From Trichomonas vaginalis G3 (taxonomy: Eukaryota; Parabasalia; Trichomonadida; Trichomonadidae): DNA of 64,000 nt. Position numbers and translations under genes: made by a program. This document shows positions 41,587-54,892 of this stretch, piece by piece. The notes beneath the pieces were generated by a model. The model saw only the letters and a list, made by a program, of their open reading frames with translations. It was not told the DNA's origin and searched no databases. How positions within the stretch are numbered: the first letter of the stretch is position 1; every line of letters begins with the position of its first letter. The stretch spans positions 1,178,001 through 1,242,000 of the forward strand of contig NC_067204.1 of assembly GCF_026262505.1 (NCBI RefSeq), read 5' to 3'.

Positions 41587-43740
41587 TGATTCAATTTCGA
41601 ACGGTTTTTCGTAAATTTGCATATTTTCATTTTTTAATGGGAAAATCATCTATATTTAATCAAAAAAGAGCAAACTTTTACAGACAAAATAAAATATTTA
41701 TCAGGAACAATCTGACTAAATACCAAAAATCAACAATCGAGACAATGAAAAAACGAAATATAATCAAACAAGTTCTTCAATATTTAATATTTAAATACGC
41801 CGAAAATGAATCTAAAGCTGTCAGAAGATATTTAGTTATATGCAGTTAAAAATATCCCGCAAGTTAACTGGAAAATATCCTGATACAATGTTCGCAAAGA
41901 TATGCTTTATTCGCATGATCATACTAATATTATAATTCAAATAATATTGAACGTTACTACCGTTGCATCGATCATTCTTGTCAACACGTTATTTAGTTAA
42001 AATTGAGAACAGTTCGTTCCGAAAGATTATCAAAAGAACATATACCATGCAGACAATTTAAAAAGTTACAAAATGAAAAAAATGATCTCATAAATCAATG
42101 ACTCTGACAGAAAATATACAATAAGGCAATGGCAAAATTTTCTGAAGACAACGGCACTTTCAGCAGATAAAAATTTATGACAGAACTTGCTGTTGGTACT
42201 GATGACCCATTAATTAAAGATTCATTGGTCAGGGAAGTTTATAATAAGTCCAGAAAATTTCTGTTGGAGAAAAAATTACGACAATGAATTGCTAATTTTT
42301 GTTTTAATAAAGGGCGAAGCAGTTTTTCATTGCCATGATTTTCAAGCAAATTGGTAGACGATGTTTTTGGTTTTGAGAAGGAGCAATTCAATGCAAAAAG
42401 AAGCCACAGATTTATTTTTGCGATGAAACTTTTAAAATTACACCAAAACATTTTCAAAAAGGACAGATACTAACATATGATTTGTAAACCTCAAGCAAAT
42501 CAAATATCTACCACTTTATTAATATTCATGAAAAACCGCGCATTTGAATCTTATAAGAAGGCATGTTGAATATATTTTTACTGTCAAGGTATTCATTTCA
42601 AAGCTAATCAAAATATTGTGATTTTGAAAAGGGAATGAATAGAGGCACTTCCAAATTTTTCCCTAAGTCCGTATACATGGATGCCTATTTCATTTCAAAA
42701 ACAAGCTTTTACACAGGAAACTTGTCAGCCTTTAATACAAAAATTTCAATACTTTACAAACTTCTTTATTTAGATATTCTATTACTCCATTCATGTCTCA
42801 TGAGAATTGGTATTACAATGCATATAATTAATCAAAATAAAGTTGATTCGATCAAAGATTATATTGATTATTTCAACAAAGTTTGGTTGCCGCACTACAA
42901 TTTAATATCTCAATATAATAATGCAACTGCAATAATTCACTAATGATTTGCCTCGAGAGTATGCATTCAGAAATTCTTTCTTCGTAAACATCCAAACATT
43001 ATGAAGCTATTAAGAAAGATATCTCAAATCAATTAGATAAATATAAACGCCATCAAAAATAACCAGAAGATCGGCGCCAATATAAAAACACCGTTGTATC
43101 ACTGATAGCTACAAAAATTATCTTCTTGACTGCTTCAAAAAGAACTTGAGAAAAACAATTTTTCTATCAAACATACAAGCGTAAGTGATCTTTCTCTTGG
43201 CTCAAGAACGAGATTTCTCCATATGGTTCATAGAATCGAGTTCATTGTTCCGAAAATATTCAGTTCATGATGCAGATAATCTCAAATCGATCATCTAACA
43301 GATAAAGATACAATGATCAGCTAAGTTTTATTAATGAAAAAAGAGAGACAAAAATTATGGCATATTTAATAAATCATTAAATCAAGCCAGATTTCTTAAT
43401 CTCTACTCCAATTCAAAACTAATTTGAGCAAGCCGATCAAATCAAGGTTCAGATGCTCCAATTCGCTCCGAAAATATCAAATATTGCAGACTCTACAGAT
43501 TTAAGAACCAGAAAAACAAAACCATCCTTCTACAATTCAAATGATCTAGTAATCTACGAACATAAGCTGGACCTCTTGATCAATATGAAAACAATTATCG
43601 AAAATGCGCTCGTTATTTGGGAATCTTCCTACTACAAATGCTATTGTTGGGCTTCAAAACAAGTTTCGTTAATAGCAAGCAAAATTCTGAAAAAAAAGAT
43701 AAGAAAAAAATCTTCCATAATACAACAAATCAAACAATAA
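41586..43740 (+). pseudogene. MULE-like transposase, decayed
   Basis: Pieces of a Mutator-like transposase appear in order but in changing frames: a Cys/His N-terminal segment (ERYYRCIDHSCQHVI, from 41949) resembling a FLYWCH-type zinc finger, FCDETFKITPKHF (42416-42454) in place of the usual DGTFK catalytic block, DYIDYFNKVWLPHY (within 42635-42943) and FFLRKHPNIMKLL (from 42974). Frames at 41586-41849, 42635-42943 and 43453-43740 are its longest open stretches. There are many stops and shifts. No terminal repeats were found, so the element's limits are unknown. The family call is from motifs by eye. Confidence 0.5.
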
Positions 43741-44252
43741 AAAACAAAATTCATCCGACAATCCTCCTAAAACGTAAAGCTCCTATTTCGGAAAGGATTC
43801 TCAGCGATAAAACTTATATTTCAAAGTTCATCGAAAGAGGAGTAGGTTGACAAAAAGTGTAATACTTTAAATTAACTTAAATGTTGATTTTTTCGATATT
43901 TTCGGTATTGACCTTATTGTAAATTTTTCCCGGTTGATATAATTTATCACAACTGAGAGTTATTTCCGGTGAGATTTTTAACCTTGATTTAATGAAATTA
44001 ATTATAGATAAATTTTAATTATTTTTAATTTCGAATGAGTATAATAATATTTTTTTATTCGTTTTTGTTTTGATGTGATTTGAATTTGTTAACTTTTTTC
44101 AAAATCGACACTTCATTTTAATGTATTTCGTGGTACTTAGAGGAGCGTAGTTGCTTTTGGTATGAAACAGGAAGTCCAAGGGCGGTGTCCACCATACAGA
44201 AGAAAGAAGAGGTCTCCAAATGCAAATATGTACTTATTCATGTTCGTATCCC
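43741..44252. other. AT-rich intergenic DNA
   Basis: A short overlapping frame continues to 43850, but otherwise no gene or repeat is evident. Confidence 0.3.
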
Positions 44253-45011
44253 CTATGCAAGGCAAATTTTAGGGTTGAAGAACAAAATGGAGTGTTTTAC
44301 TATAAGCAAAGTTAATGAACGAACATTGCCATCATATGTAACTTTTGCACATGCGCGTAAAACATACACAGCGCACCAACTGAGCTGCGCAAGAGGAAAT
44401 CCGTCCTCAATTGCGCGAGCAATGTTTAGCGCACAGTCAGAGCTCCAATGCTGTGGATCCAGGTGCGCAAACTCACAGAATTTCACCAAACATTCTTGAA
44501 TTTTTTCAGATGTCTGAGGGTTCACTAAAAAATAGCAAAAGGAAAATTGTGTTTTGACTTGTTTTCATTGTTACTGCAAACAAATTGGATCTTTCCTTTA
44601 ATTAAAGAATGAGTGGAATCGACGTGGAGAGGGTTATCAATGCTATGCACCAATTCTTTTGCAGCAAAAGGTGCATATATGATTGTAACTCGGAAAAATT
44701 CCATTGTAATCAAATTGAACGAGATCATCTGGGCACTCTTCCTGTAAATTATTCAAAAATGCTTCCAAAGAAGTGTAAGGATCGTTTGATAATCTTTGTG
44801 CAATAATCTCATCAAGGCGATACAATTTGTGCTTTAAAGCATCAGTAGACTGCGCGAAAAGTTTCATCGTTTCTTTGTTATTCGTATCAATTCCGAACTT
44901 ATCAAAAAATGCATTTTGAGCAAGAAATTGCTTTCCACCGTTTTTATATAAAGTTCGATCCATTTTTGATAAAATTTACTCGCGTAATGTGGAACCCATT
45001 TCAACTGCCTA
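44253..45011 (-). pseudogene. Unrecognised protein gene, frame disrupted, running into gap
   Basis: The minus strand carries three protein-like stretches in consecutive positions but different frames: AQNAFFDKFGIDTNNKETMK with LYRLDEIIAQRLSNDP (44643-44963), KELVHSIDNPLHVDSTHSL (within 44525-44728) and SEKIQECLVKFCEFAHLDP with LNIARAIEDGFPLAQLSWCA (44253-44580). They look like one soluble helical protein interrupted at least twice. The 5' end is lost in the N gap. Base errors next to the gap are as likely as true decay. The overlapping + strand frame at 44185-44499 looks like a shadow. Confidence 0.35.
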
Positions 45012-45036
45012 NNNNNNNNNNNNNNNNNNNNNNNNN
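45012..45036. other. Assembly gap, 25 N
   Basis: Twenty-five N separate unique DNA from satellite; the true distance and even the linkage are unknown. Confidence 0.99.
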
Positions 45037-48000
45037 AACTAAAAAAGCTAATGATAGTGTCTGTCAACCGAAGTCATATTGTCACTCAAAACCGTGAGTC
45101 ATATTCTCACTAAAACCATCAGTCATTCACTCACTCAAATCAACAGTCATATTGTCACTCAACTGTCAGTCTTATTCTCACCCAAACGACAGTCATATAT
45201 TCATTCAAATTAGCAGTCATATTGTCACCGCAAACTGTCAGTCTTATTCTCACTAAAACCATCATCATTACACTCTCTTAAACTATGAGTCATATTGTCA
45301 CCCAAACTCTCAGTCATATTCTAATAAAACCGTAAGTCATAGAGGCTGTCAAACGTCAGTTCATATTGTCAGTCAAACCGTCAGTCATATTGTCAGTCAA
45401 ACTGTCAGTAATATTCTAATTAAAAGCCGTCAGTCATATTGTCAGTCAAACTGTTAAGTCATACACTCACTCAAATCAACAATTCATAATTGTCACCCAA
45501 ACTATCAGTCTTATTCTCACTAAAACCGTCATCATCTTGTCAGTCAAATGTCGTCAGTCAAAACCGTCAGTTCATATTGTCACTCAAACCATGAGTCATA
45601 TTCTCACTAAAACCATCAGTCATTCACTCACTCAATCAAACAGTCATATTGTCACTCAAACTGTCAGTCTTTTCTCACCCAAACCGACAGTCATATATTC
45701 ATTCAAATTAGCAAGTCATATTGTCACCCAAACTGTCAGTCTTATTCTCACTAAAAACCATCAGTCATACATCTCTTAAACTATGAGTCATATTGTCACC
45801 CAAACTTTCAGTTTATATTCTAAATAAAACCGTAAGTCATAGAGGCTGTCAAACTGTCAGTCATATTCTAACTAAAAGCTAATTCATAGTGTGTGTCAAA
45901 CCGCAGTTTCATATGTCACTCAAACTGAGTTCATATTCTCACTAAAACCATTCAGTCAGTGTCACTCACTCAAATCCGAACAGTCATATTGTCACTCAAA
46001 CTGGTCAGTCTTATTCTCACCCAAAACCGACAGTCATATATTCATCAATTAGCAGTCATCATTGTCCACCAAAACTGTCAGTCTTATTCTCACTTAAAAC
46101 CATCAGTCATAACTCTCTTAAACATGAGTCATATTGTCACCCAAACTTCAGTATATTCTAAATAAAACCGTAAGTCATAAGGCGTCAAACTGTCAGTCAT
46201 ATTTCTAACTAAAAAGCTAATTCATAATTTTTCAAACCGTCAGTATATTGTCACTCAAATGTCAGTCTTATTCTACTAAAAGCTAATTCATGATTTCAAC
46301 GAAGTCATATTGTCACCCAAAACTGTCAGTCTTATTCTCAACTACAAAACCACTCAGTCATATTGTCAGTTCAAACCGTCAGTTATATTGTCACCTCAAA
46401 CTGTCAGTCTTATTCTAACTAAAAAAGCTAATTGATAGTGTCTGTCAAACCAAAGTCATATTGTCACTACAAACCGTGAGTCATTTTCACTAAAACATCA
46501 TCCATTCACTCACTCAAATCAACAGTCATATTGTTCACTCAAACGTCAGTCTATTCTCACCCAAACCGACAGTCATATTATGTCATTCAAATTAGCAGTC
46601 ATATTGTCACCCAAACTGTCAGTCTTATTCTCACTAAAAACCATCAGTCATACATTCTCTTAAAACTATAGTCATATTGTCACCCAAACTTCAGTCATAT
46701 TCATAAAACCTAATCATAACTGCTCAAACTGTCAGTTCATATCTGTCAGATTCAAACAAACCGTCAGTCATTAATTAGTCATTGCCTCAAACTTTTCAGT
46801 AACTATTCTAATTAAAGCCGTCAGTCATATTGTCAGTCCAAACTGTAAAGTCATACATCTCACTCAAATTCAACAATCATATTGTCACCCAAACTATCAG
46901 TTCTTATTCTCACTAAAACCGTATCATCTTGTAGTCAAATGTCAGTCAAATCTCTCAAACCGAGTCATATTGTCACTCAAACCATGAGTCATATTCTCAC
47001 TAAAAACCATTCAGTCATTCACTCACTCAAATCAAACAGTCATATTGTCACTCAAATGTCAGTCTTATTCTCACCAAACCGACAGTCATATATTCATTCA
47101 AATTAGCAGTCATATTGTCACCCAAAACTGTCAGTCTTTTATTCTCACTAAAACCATCAGTCATACACTCTCTTAAACTATGAGTCATATTGTCACCCAA
47201 ACTTTCAGTTATATTCTAAATAAAACCGTAAGTCATAGAGGCTGTCAAACTGTCAGTCATATTCTAACTAAAAGCTAATTCATAGTGGTGTCAAAACCGT
47301 CAGTTATATGTCACTCAAATTGTCAGTCTTATTCTAACTAAAAAGCTAATTCATAGTGTGTGTGTCAAACCGAAGTCATATTGTCACCCAAACTGTCAGT
47401 CTTATTCTCACTAAAACCATCAGTCATATTGTCAGTCAAACCGTCAGTTATATTGTCACTCAAACTGTCAGTCTTATTCTAACAAAAGCTAATTGATAAG
47501 TGTCTGTCAAACCGAAGTCATATTGTCACTCAAACCGTGAGATCATATTCTCACTAAAACATCAGTCATTCACTCACTCAAATCAACAGTCATATTGTCA
47601 CTCAAACTGTCAGTCTTATTCTCCACCCAAACCGAAGTCATATTTCATTCAAATTAGCAGTCATATTGTCACCCAAACTGTCAGTCTTATTCTCACTAAA
47701 CCAATCAGTCATACACTCTCTTAAACTATGAGTCATATTGTCACCAAACTCTCAGTCATATTCTAAATAAACCGTAAGTCATAGAGGCTGTCAAACCGTA
47801 TCATTATGTCAGTCAAACCGTCATCATATTGTCAGTCAAACTGTCAGTTAATTATTCTAATTAAAGCCGTCAGTCATATGTCAGTCAAACTGTAAGTCAT
47901 TACACTTCACTCAAAATCAACAATCATATTGTCACCCAAACTATCAGTCTTATTCTCACTAAAAACCGTCAGTCATTTGTCAGTCAAATGTCAGTCAAAT

Positions 48001-51000
48001 CGTCAGTCAAACCGTCAGTTCATATTGTCACTCAAACCATGAGTCATATTCTCACTAAAACCATCAGTCATTCACTCACTCAAATCAACAGTCATATTGT
48101 CACTCAAACTGTCAGTCTTATTCTCACCCAACCGACAGTCATATATTCATTCAAATTAGCAGTCATATTGTCACCAAACTGTCAGTCTTATTCTCACTAA
48201 AACCATCAGTCATACACTCTCTTAAACTATGAGTCATATTGTCACCCAAACTTCAGTATATTTCTAAATAAAACCGTAAGTCATAGAGCTGTCAAACTGT
48301 CAGTCATATTCTAACTAAAAGCAATTCATAGTGTTGTCAAACCGTCAGTTATATTGTCACTCAAAATTTCAATCTTATTCTAACTAAAAACTAATCATAT
48401 TGTTCAAACGAAGTCATATTGTCACCCAAACTGTCAGTCTTATCTCACTAAAACCATCAGTCATAATGTCAGTCAAACCGTAGTTATATTGTACTCAAAT
48501 TCAGTCTATTCTAACTAAAAAGCTAATTGATTAGTGTCTGTCAAAAACCGAGTAATATGTCACTCAAACCGTGAGTCTATTCTCACTAAACCATCAGTCA
48601 TTCACTCACTCAAATCAAACAGTTCATATTGTCACTCAACTGTTCAAGTCTTATTTCTTCAACCCAAACCGGACAGTCATATATTCATTCAAATTAGCAG
48701 TCCATATTGTCACCCAAATGTCAGTCTTATTCTCACTAAAACCATTCATCATGTACACCGTCTCTTTAAAACTATGAGTCATATTGTCACCCAAACTCTC
48801 AGTCATATTCTACATAAACCGTAAGTCATAAGCTGTCAAACTTAGTCATATGTCAGTCCAAACCGTCAGTCATATTTGTCAGTCAAACTTGTACAGAATA
48901 TTCTAATTAAAGCAGTCAGTCATATTGTCATCAAACTGTCAAGTCATTCACACTCACTCAAATTCAAACAATCATATTGTCACCCAAACTATCAGTCTTA
49001 TTCTCACTAAAACGTCAGTCATCTTGTCAGTTCAAACGTCAGTCAAAAATCGTTCAGTTCAAACGTCAGTCAAACCGTCAGTCATATTGTCACTCAAACC
49101 ATGAGTCATTATTCTCACTAAAACCGATCAGATTCATTCACGTCACTCAAATCCAATCAGTCATATTGTCACTCAAACTGTCAGTCTTATTCTCAACCAA
49201 ACCGACAGTCATATATTCATTCAAATAGCAGTCATATTGTCACCCAAACTGTCAGTTTATTCTCACTAAAACCATCAGTCATACACTCTCTTAAACTATG
49301 AGTCATATTCACCCAAACTTTCAGTTATATTCTAAATAAAACCGTAAGTCATAGAGCTGTCAAACTGTCAGTCATATTCTAACTAAAGCTAATCATAGTG
49401 TGTGTCAAACCGTCAGTATATATTGATCACCAAATATTTTTTTCAGTCTTATCTAACAAAAAGCTAATTCATAGTTTTCAAACCGAAGTCATTATTGTCA
49501 CCCAAACTGTCAGTCTTATTCTCACTAAAAACCATCAGTCATATTGTCAGTCAAAAACCGTCAGTATATTGTCACTCAAACTGTCAGTCATTTCTAACTA
49601 AAACTAATTGATAGTGTCTTCAAACCGAAGTCATATTGTCACTCAAACCGTGAGTCATATTCTCACTAAAACCATCAGTCATTCACTCACTCAAATCAAC
49701 AGTCATATTGCACTCAAACTGTCAGTCTTATTCTCACCAAACCGACAGTCATAATTCAATTCAAATTAGCAGTTCATATTGTCACCCAAACTGTCAGTCT
49801 TATTCTCACTAAAACCATCAGTCATACACTCTCTTAAACTATGAGTCCATATTGTCACCCAAACTTTCAGTATATTCTAAAATAAAACCGTAAGTCATAG
49901 AGCTGTCAAAACTGTCAGTCTCATATTTCTAACTAAAAGCTAATTATAGTGTGTGTCAAACCGTCAGTTATATTGTCACTCAAATTGTCAGTCTTATTCT
50001 AACTAAAAAGCTAATTTCATAGTGTTGTCAACCGAAGTCAATATGTCACTCAAACTGAGTCATATTCTCACTAAACCATCAGTCATATTGTCAGTTCAAA
50101 CCGTCAGTTTATTTGTCACTCAAACTGTCAGTCTTATTCTAACTAAAAAGCTAATTGATAGTGTCTGTCAAACCGAAGTCATATTGTCACTCAAACGTGT
50201 GAGTCATATTCTCACTAAAAACCATCAGTCATTCACTCACTCAAATCAACAGTCATATTGTCACTCAACTGTCAGTCTTATTCTCACCCAAAACCGACAG
50301 TCATATATTCATTCAAATTAGCAGTCATATTGTCACCCAAACTGTCAGTCTTATTCTCACTAAAACCATCAGTCATACACTCTCTTAAACTATGAGTCAT
50401 ATTGTCACCCAAACTCTCAGTCATATTCTAAATAAAACGTAAGTCATGAGGCGTCAAACCTTAGTCATATTGTCAGTCAAACCGTCAGTCATATTGTCAG
50501 TCAAACTGTCAGTAATATTCTAATTAAAGCTAACAGCGTCAGTCATATTGTCAGTCAAACTGTAAGTCATACACTCACTCAAATCAAACAATCATATGTC
50601 ACCCAAACTATCAGTCTTATTCTCACTAAAACCGTCAGTCACTTGTTCAGTCAAATCGTCAGTCAAATCCGTCAGTCAAACCGTCAGTCATATTGTCACT
50701 CAAACATGAGTCATATTCTCACTAAAACCATCAGTCATTCACTCACTCAAATCAACAGTCATATTGTCACTCAAACTGTCAGTCTCTATTCTCACCCAAA
50801 CCGACAGTCATATATTCATTCAAATTAGCAGTCATATTGTCACCCAAACTGTCAGTCTTATTCTCACTAAAACCATCAGTCATACACTCTCTTAAACTAT
50901 GATCATATTGTCAACCCCAAACTTTCAGTTATATTCTAAATAAAACCGTAAGTCATAGAGGCTGTCAAACTGTCAGTCATATTCTAACTAAAAGCTAATT

Positions 51001-54000
51001 CAATAGTGTGTGTTCAAAACCGTCAGTTATATTGGTCCACTCAAATTGTCAGTCTTATTTCTAACTTAAAAAGCTAAATTCAATAGATGTGTGTCAAAAC
51101 CGAAGTCATATTGTCACCTCAAAACTGTCAGTCTTATTCTCACTAAAACATCAGTCATATTGTCAGTCAAACCGTCAGTTATATGTGTCACTCAAACTGT
51201 CAGTCTTATTCTAACTAAAAAGCTAATTGATAGTGTCTGTCAAACCGAAGTCATATTGTCACTCAAACCGTGATCACTTATTCTCCACTAAAAACCATCA
51301 GTCATTCACTCATCAAATCAACAGTCATATTGTCACTCAAACTGTCAGTCTTATTCTCACCCAAACCGACAGTATATATTCATTCAAATTAGCATCATAT
51401 TGTCACCCAAACTGTCAGTCTTATTTCCACTAAAACCATCAGTCATACACTCTCTTAAACTATGAGTCATATTGTCACCCAAACTCTCAGTCATATTCTA
51501 AATAAAACCGTAAGTCATAGAGGCTGTGTCAAACTTTGTCAGTCATATTGTCAGTCAAAACCGTCAGTCATATTGTCATCAAACTGTCAGTTAATATTCT
51601 AATATCAAAGCCGTCAAGTCATATTGTCAGTCAAACTGTAAGTCATACCACTCACTCCAAATCAACAATCATTATGTCACCCAAACTATCAGTCTTATTC
51701 TCACTAAAACCGTCAGTCATCTTGTCAGTCAAATCGTCAGTCAAACCGTTCAGTCATATTGTCACTCAAACCATGAGTCATATTCTCACTAAAACCATCA
51801 GTCATTCACTCATCAAATCAACAGTCATAATTGTCATCAAACTGTCAGTCTTATTCTCACCCAAACCGACAGTCATATATTCATTAAATTAGCAGTCATA
51901 TTGTCACCCAACTGTCAGTCTTATTCTCACTAAACCATCAGTCATACACTCTCTTAAACTATGATCATATGTCACCCAAACTTTCAGTTATATATTCTAA
52001 ATAAAACCGTAAGTTCATAGGGCTGTCAAACTGTCAGTCATATTCTAACTAAAAGCTAATGTATAGTGTCTGTCAAAACCGAAGTCATATTGTCACTCAA
52101 TTAACCGTGAGTCATATGTCGTCAACCTTAAAACCATCAGTCATTCACTCACTCAAATCACAGTCATATTGTCACTCAAACTGTCAGTTTATTCTCACCC
52201 AAACCGACAGTCATATATTATTTTCAAATTAGCATCATATTGTCACCCAAACTGCTCAGTCTTATTCTCACTAAAACCATCAGTCATACACTCTCTTAAA
52301 CTATGCAGTCATATTGGTCACCCAAACTTTCAAGTTATATTCTAAATGAAAAACCGTAAGGCATAGAGGCTGTCAAACTGTCAGTCATTATTCTAACTAA
52401 AAGCTAATTCATAGTGTTGTCAAACCGTCAGTTATATTGTCACTCAAATTGTCAGTCTTATTCTAACAAAAAAGCTAATTCATTAGTGTGTGTTCAAACC
52501 GAAGTCATATTGTCACCCAACTGTCAGTCTTATTCTCACTAAAACCATCAGTCATATTGCAGTTCAAACCGTCAGTTATATTGTCACTCAAACTGTCAGT
52601 CTTATTCTAACTAAAAAGCTAATTGATAGTGTCGTTCAAACCGAAGTCATATTGTCACTCAAACCGTGAGTCATATTCACTAAAACCATCAGTCATTCAC
52701 TCAACTCAAAATCAACAGTCATATTGTCACTCAAACTGTCAGTCTTATTCTCACCCAAACCGACAGTCATATATTCATTCAAATTAGCAGTCATATTGTC
52801 ACCCAAACTGTCAGTCTATTCTCACTAAAACCATCAGTCATACACTCTCTTAAACTATGAGTCATATTGTCACCCAAACTCTCAGTTCATATTCTAAATA
52901 AAACCGTAAGTCATAGAGGCTGTCAACACTTCAGTCATATTGTCAGTCAAAACCGTCAGTCATATTGTCAGTCAAACTGTCAGTAATATTCTAATTAAAG
53001 CCGTCAGTCATATTGTCAGTCAAACTGTAAGTCATACACTCACTCAAATTCAAACAATCATATTGTCACCCAAACTATCAGTCTTATTCTCACTAAAACG
53101 TCAGTCATCTTGTCACAATCGTCAGTCAAATCGTCAGTCAAACCGTCAGTCATATTGTCACTCAAACCATGAGTCATATTCTCACTAACCATCAGTCATT
53201 CACTCACTCAAATCAACAGTCATATTGTCACTCAAACTGTCAGTCTTATTCTCACCCAAACCGACAGTCATATATTCATTCAAATTAGCAGTCATATTGT
53301 CACCCAAACTGTCAGTCTTATTTCTCACTAAAACCATCAGTCATTACACTTCTCTAAACTATGAGTCATATTGTCACCCAAACTTTCAGTTATATTCTAA
53401 ATAAAAACCGTAAGTCATAGAGGCTGTCAAACTGTCAGTCATTATTTAACTAAAGCTTAATTCAATAGTGTGTGTCAAACCGTCAGTATATATTGTCACT
53501 CAAATTGCATCTTTATTCTAACTAAAAAGCTTAATTCATAGGTGCTGTCAAACCGAAGTCATATTGGTCACCCAAACTGTCAGTCTTATTCTCACTAAAA
53601 CATCAGTCATATGTCAGTCAAACCGTCAGTTATATTGTCACTCAAACTGTCAGTCTTATTCTAACTAAAAGCTAATGATAGTGTCTGTCAAACCGAAGTT
53701 CATATTGTCACTTCAAACCGTGAGTATATTTCACTAAAACCATCAGTCATTCACTCACTCACAATCAACAGTCATATTGTCACTCAAACTGTCAGTCTTA
53801 TTCTCACCCAAACCGACAGTCATTATATTCATTCAATAGCAGTCATATTGTCACCAAACTTCAGCTTATTTCACTAAAACATCAGTCATACACTCTCTTA
53901 AACTATGAGTCATATTGTCACCAAACTCTCAGTCATTATTCTAAATAAAACCGTAAGTCATAGAGGCTGTCAAACTCTCAATGTCATCAAAACCGTCAGT

Positions 54001-54892
54001 CATATTGTCATCAAACTGTTCGTAATATTCTAATTAAGCCGTCATCATATTGTCAGTCAAACTGTAAGTCATACACTCACTCAATCAACAATCATATTGT
54101 CACCCAAACTATCAGTCTTATTCTCACTAAAACCGTCAGTCATCTTGTCAGTCAAATCGTCAGTTCAAATCGTCAGTCAAAACCGTCAGTCATATTGTCA
54201 CTCAAACCATGAGTCATATTCTCACTAAAACCATCAGTTCATTCACTCACTCAAATCAACAGTCATATTGTCACTCAAACTGTCAGTCTTATTCTCACCC
54301 AAACCGACAGTCATATATTTCATTCAAATTAGCAGTCATATTGTTCACCCAAACTGTCAGTCTTATTCTCACTAAAACCACAGTCATACACTCTCTTAAA
54401 CTATGAGTCATATTGTCACCCAAACTTTCAGTTTATTCTAAATAAAACCGTAAGTCATAGAGGCTGTCAAACTGTCAGTCATATTCTAACTAAAAGCTAA
54501 TTCATAGTTGTGTCAAACCGTCAGTTATATTGTCACTCCAAATTGTCAGTCTTATTTCTAACTAAAAAGCTAATTCATAGTGTGTGTCAAACCGAAGTCA
54601 TATTGTCACCCAAAACTTGTCAGTCTTTTCTCCACTAAAACCAATCAGTAACATATTGTCAGTCAACCGTCAGTTATATTGTCACTCAAACTGTCAGTCT
54701 TATTCTAACTAAAAAGCTAATTGATAGTGTCTGTCAAACCGAAGTCATATTGTCACTCAAACCGTGAGTTCATATTCTCACTAAAACCATCAGTCCATTC
54801 ACTCACTCAAATCAACAGTCATATTGTCACTCAAACTGTTTCAGTCTTATTCTCACTCAAACCGACAGTCAATATAGTTCATTCAAATTAGC
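45037..54892. repeat. 24-bp satellite, left block, higher-order period near 1.05 kb, noisy
   Basis: Monomers of the form GTCAGTCATATTGTCA plus CTCAAACT are tandemly arranged with about ten variants, such as ATCAGTCATACACTCTC and CTAATTGATAGTGTCTG. The marker CTAATTGATAGTGTCTGTCA recurs near 46430, 47492, 48528, 49608, 50152, 51224, 52618, 53667 and 54718, giving higher-order units near 1.05 kb with some of about half that size. Almost every monomer carries one or two single-base insertions or losses compared with the right block, mostly in runs, so much of this looks like uncorrected read error. Reading frames here are by-products of a repeat length divisible by three. Confidence 0.95.
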
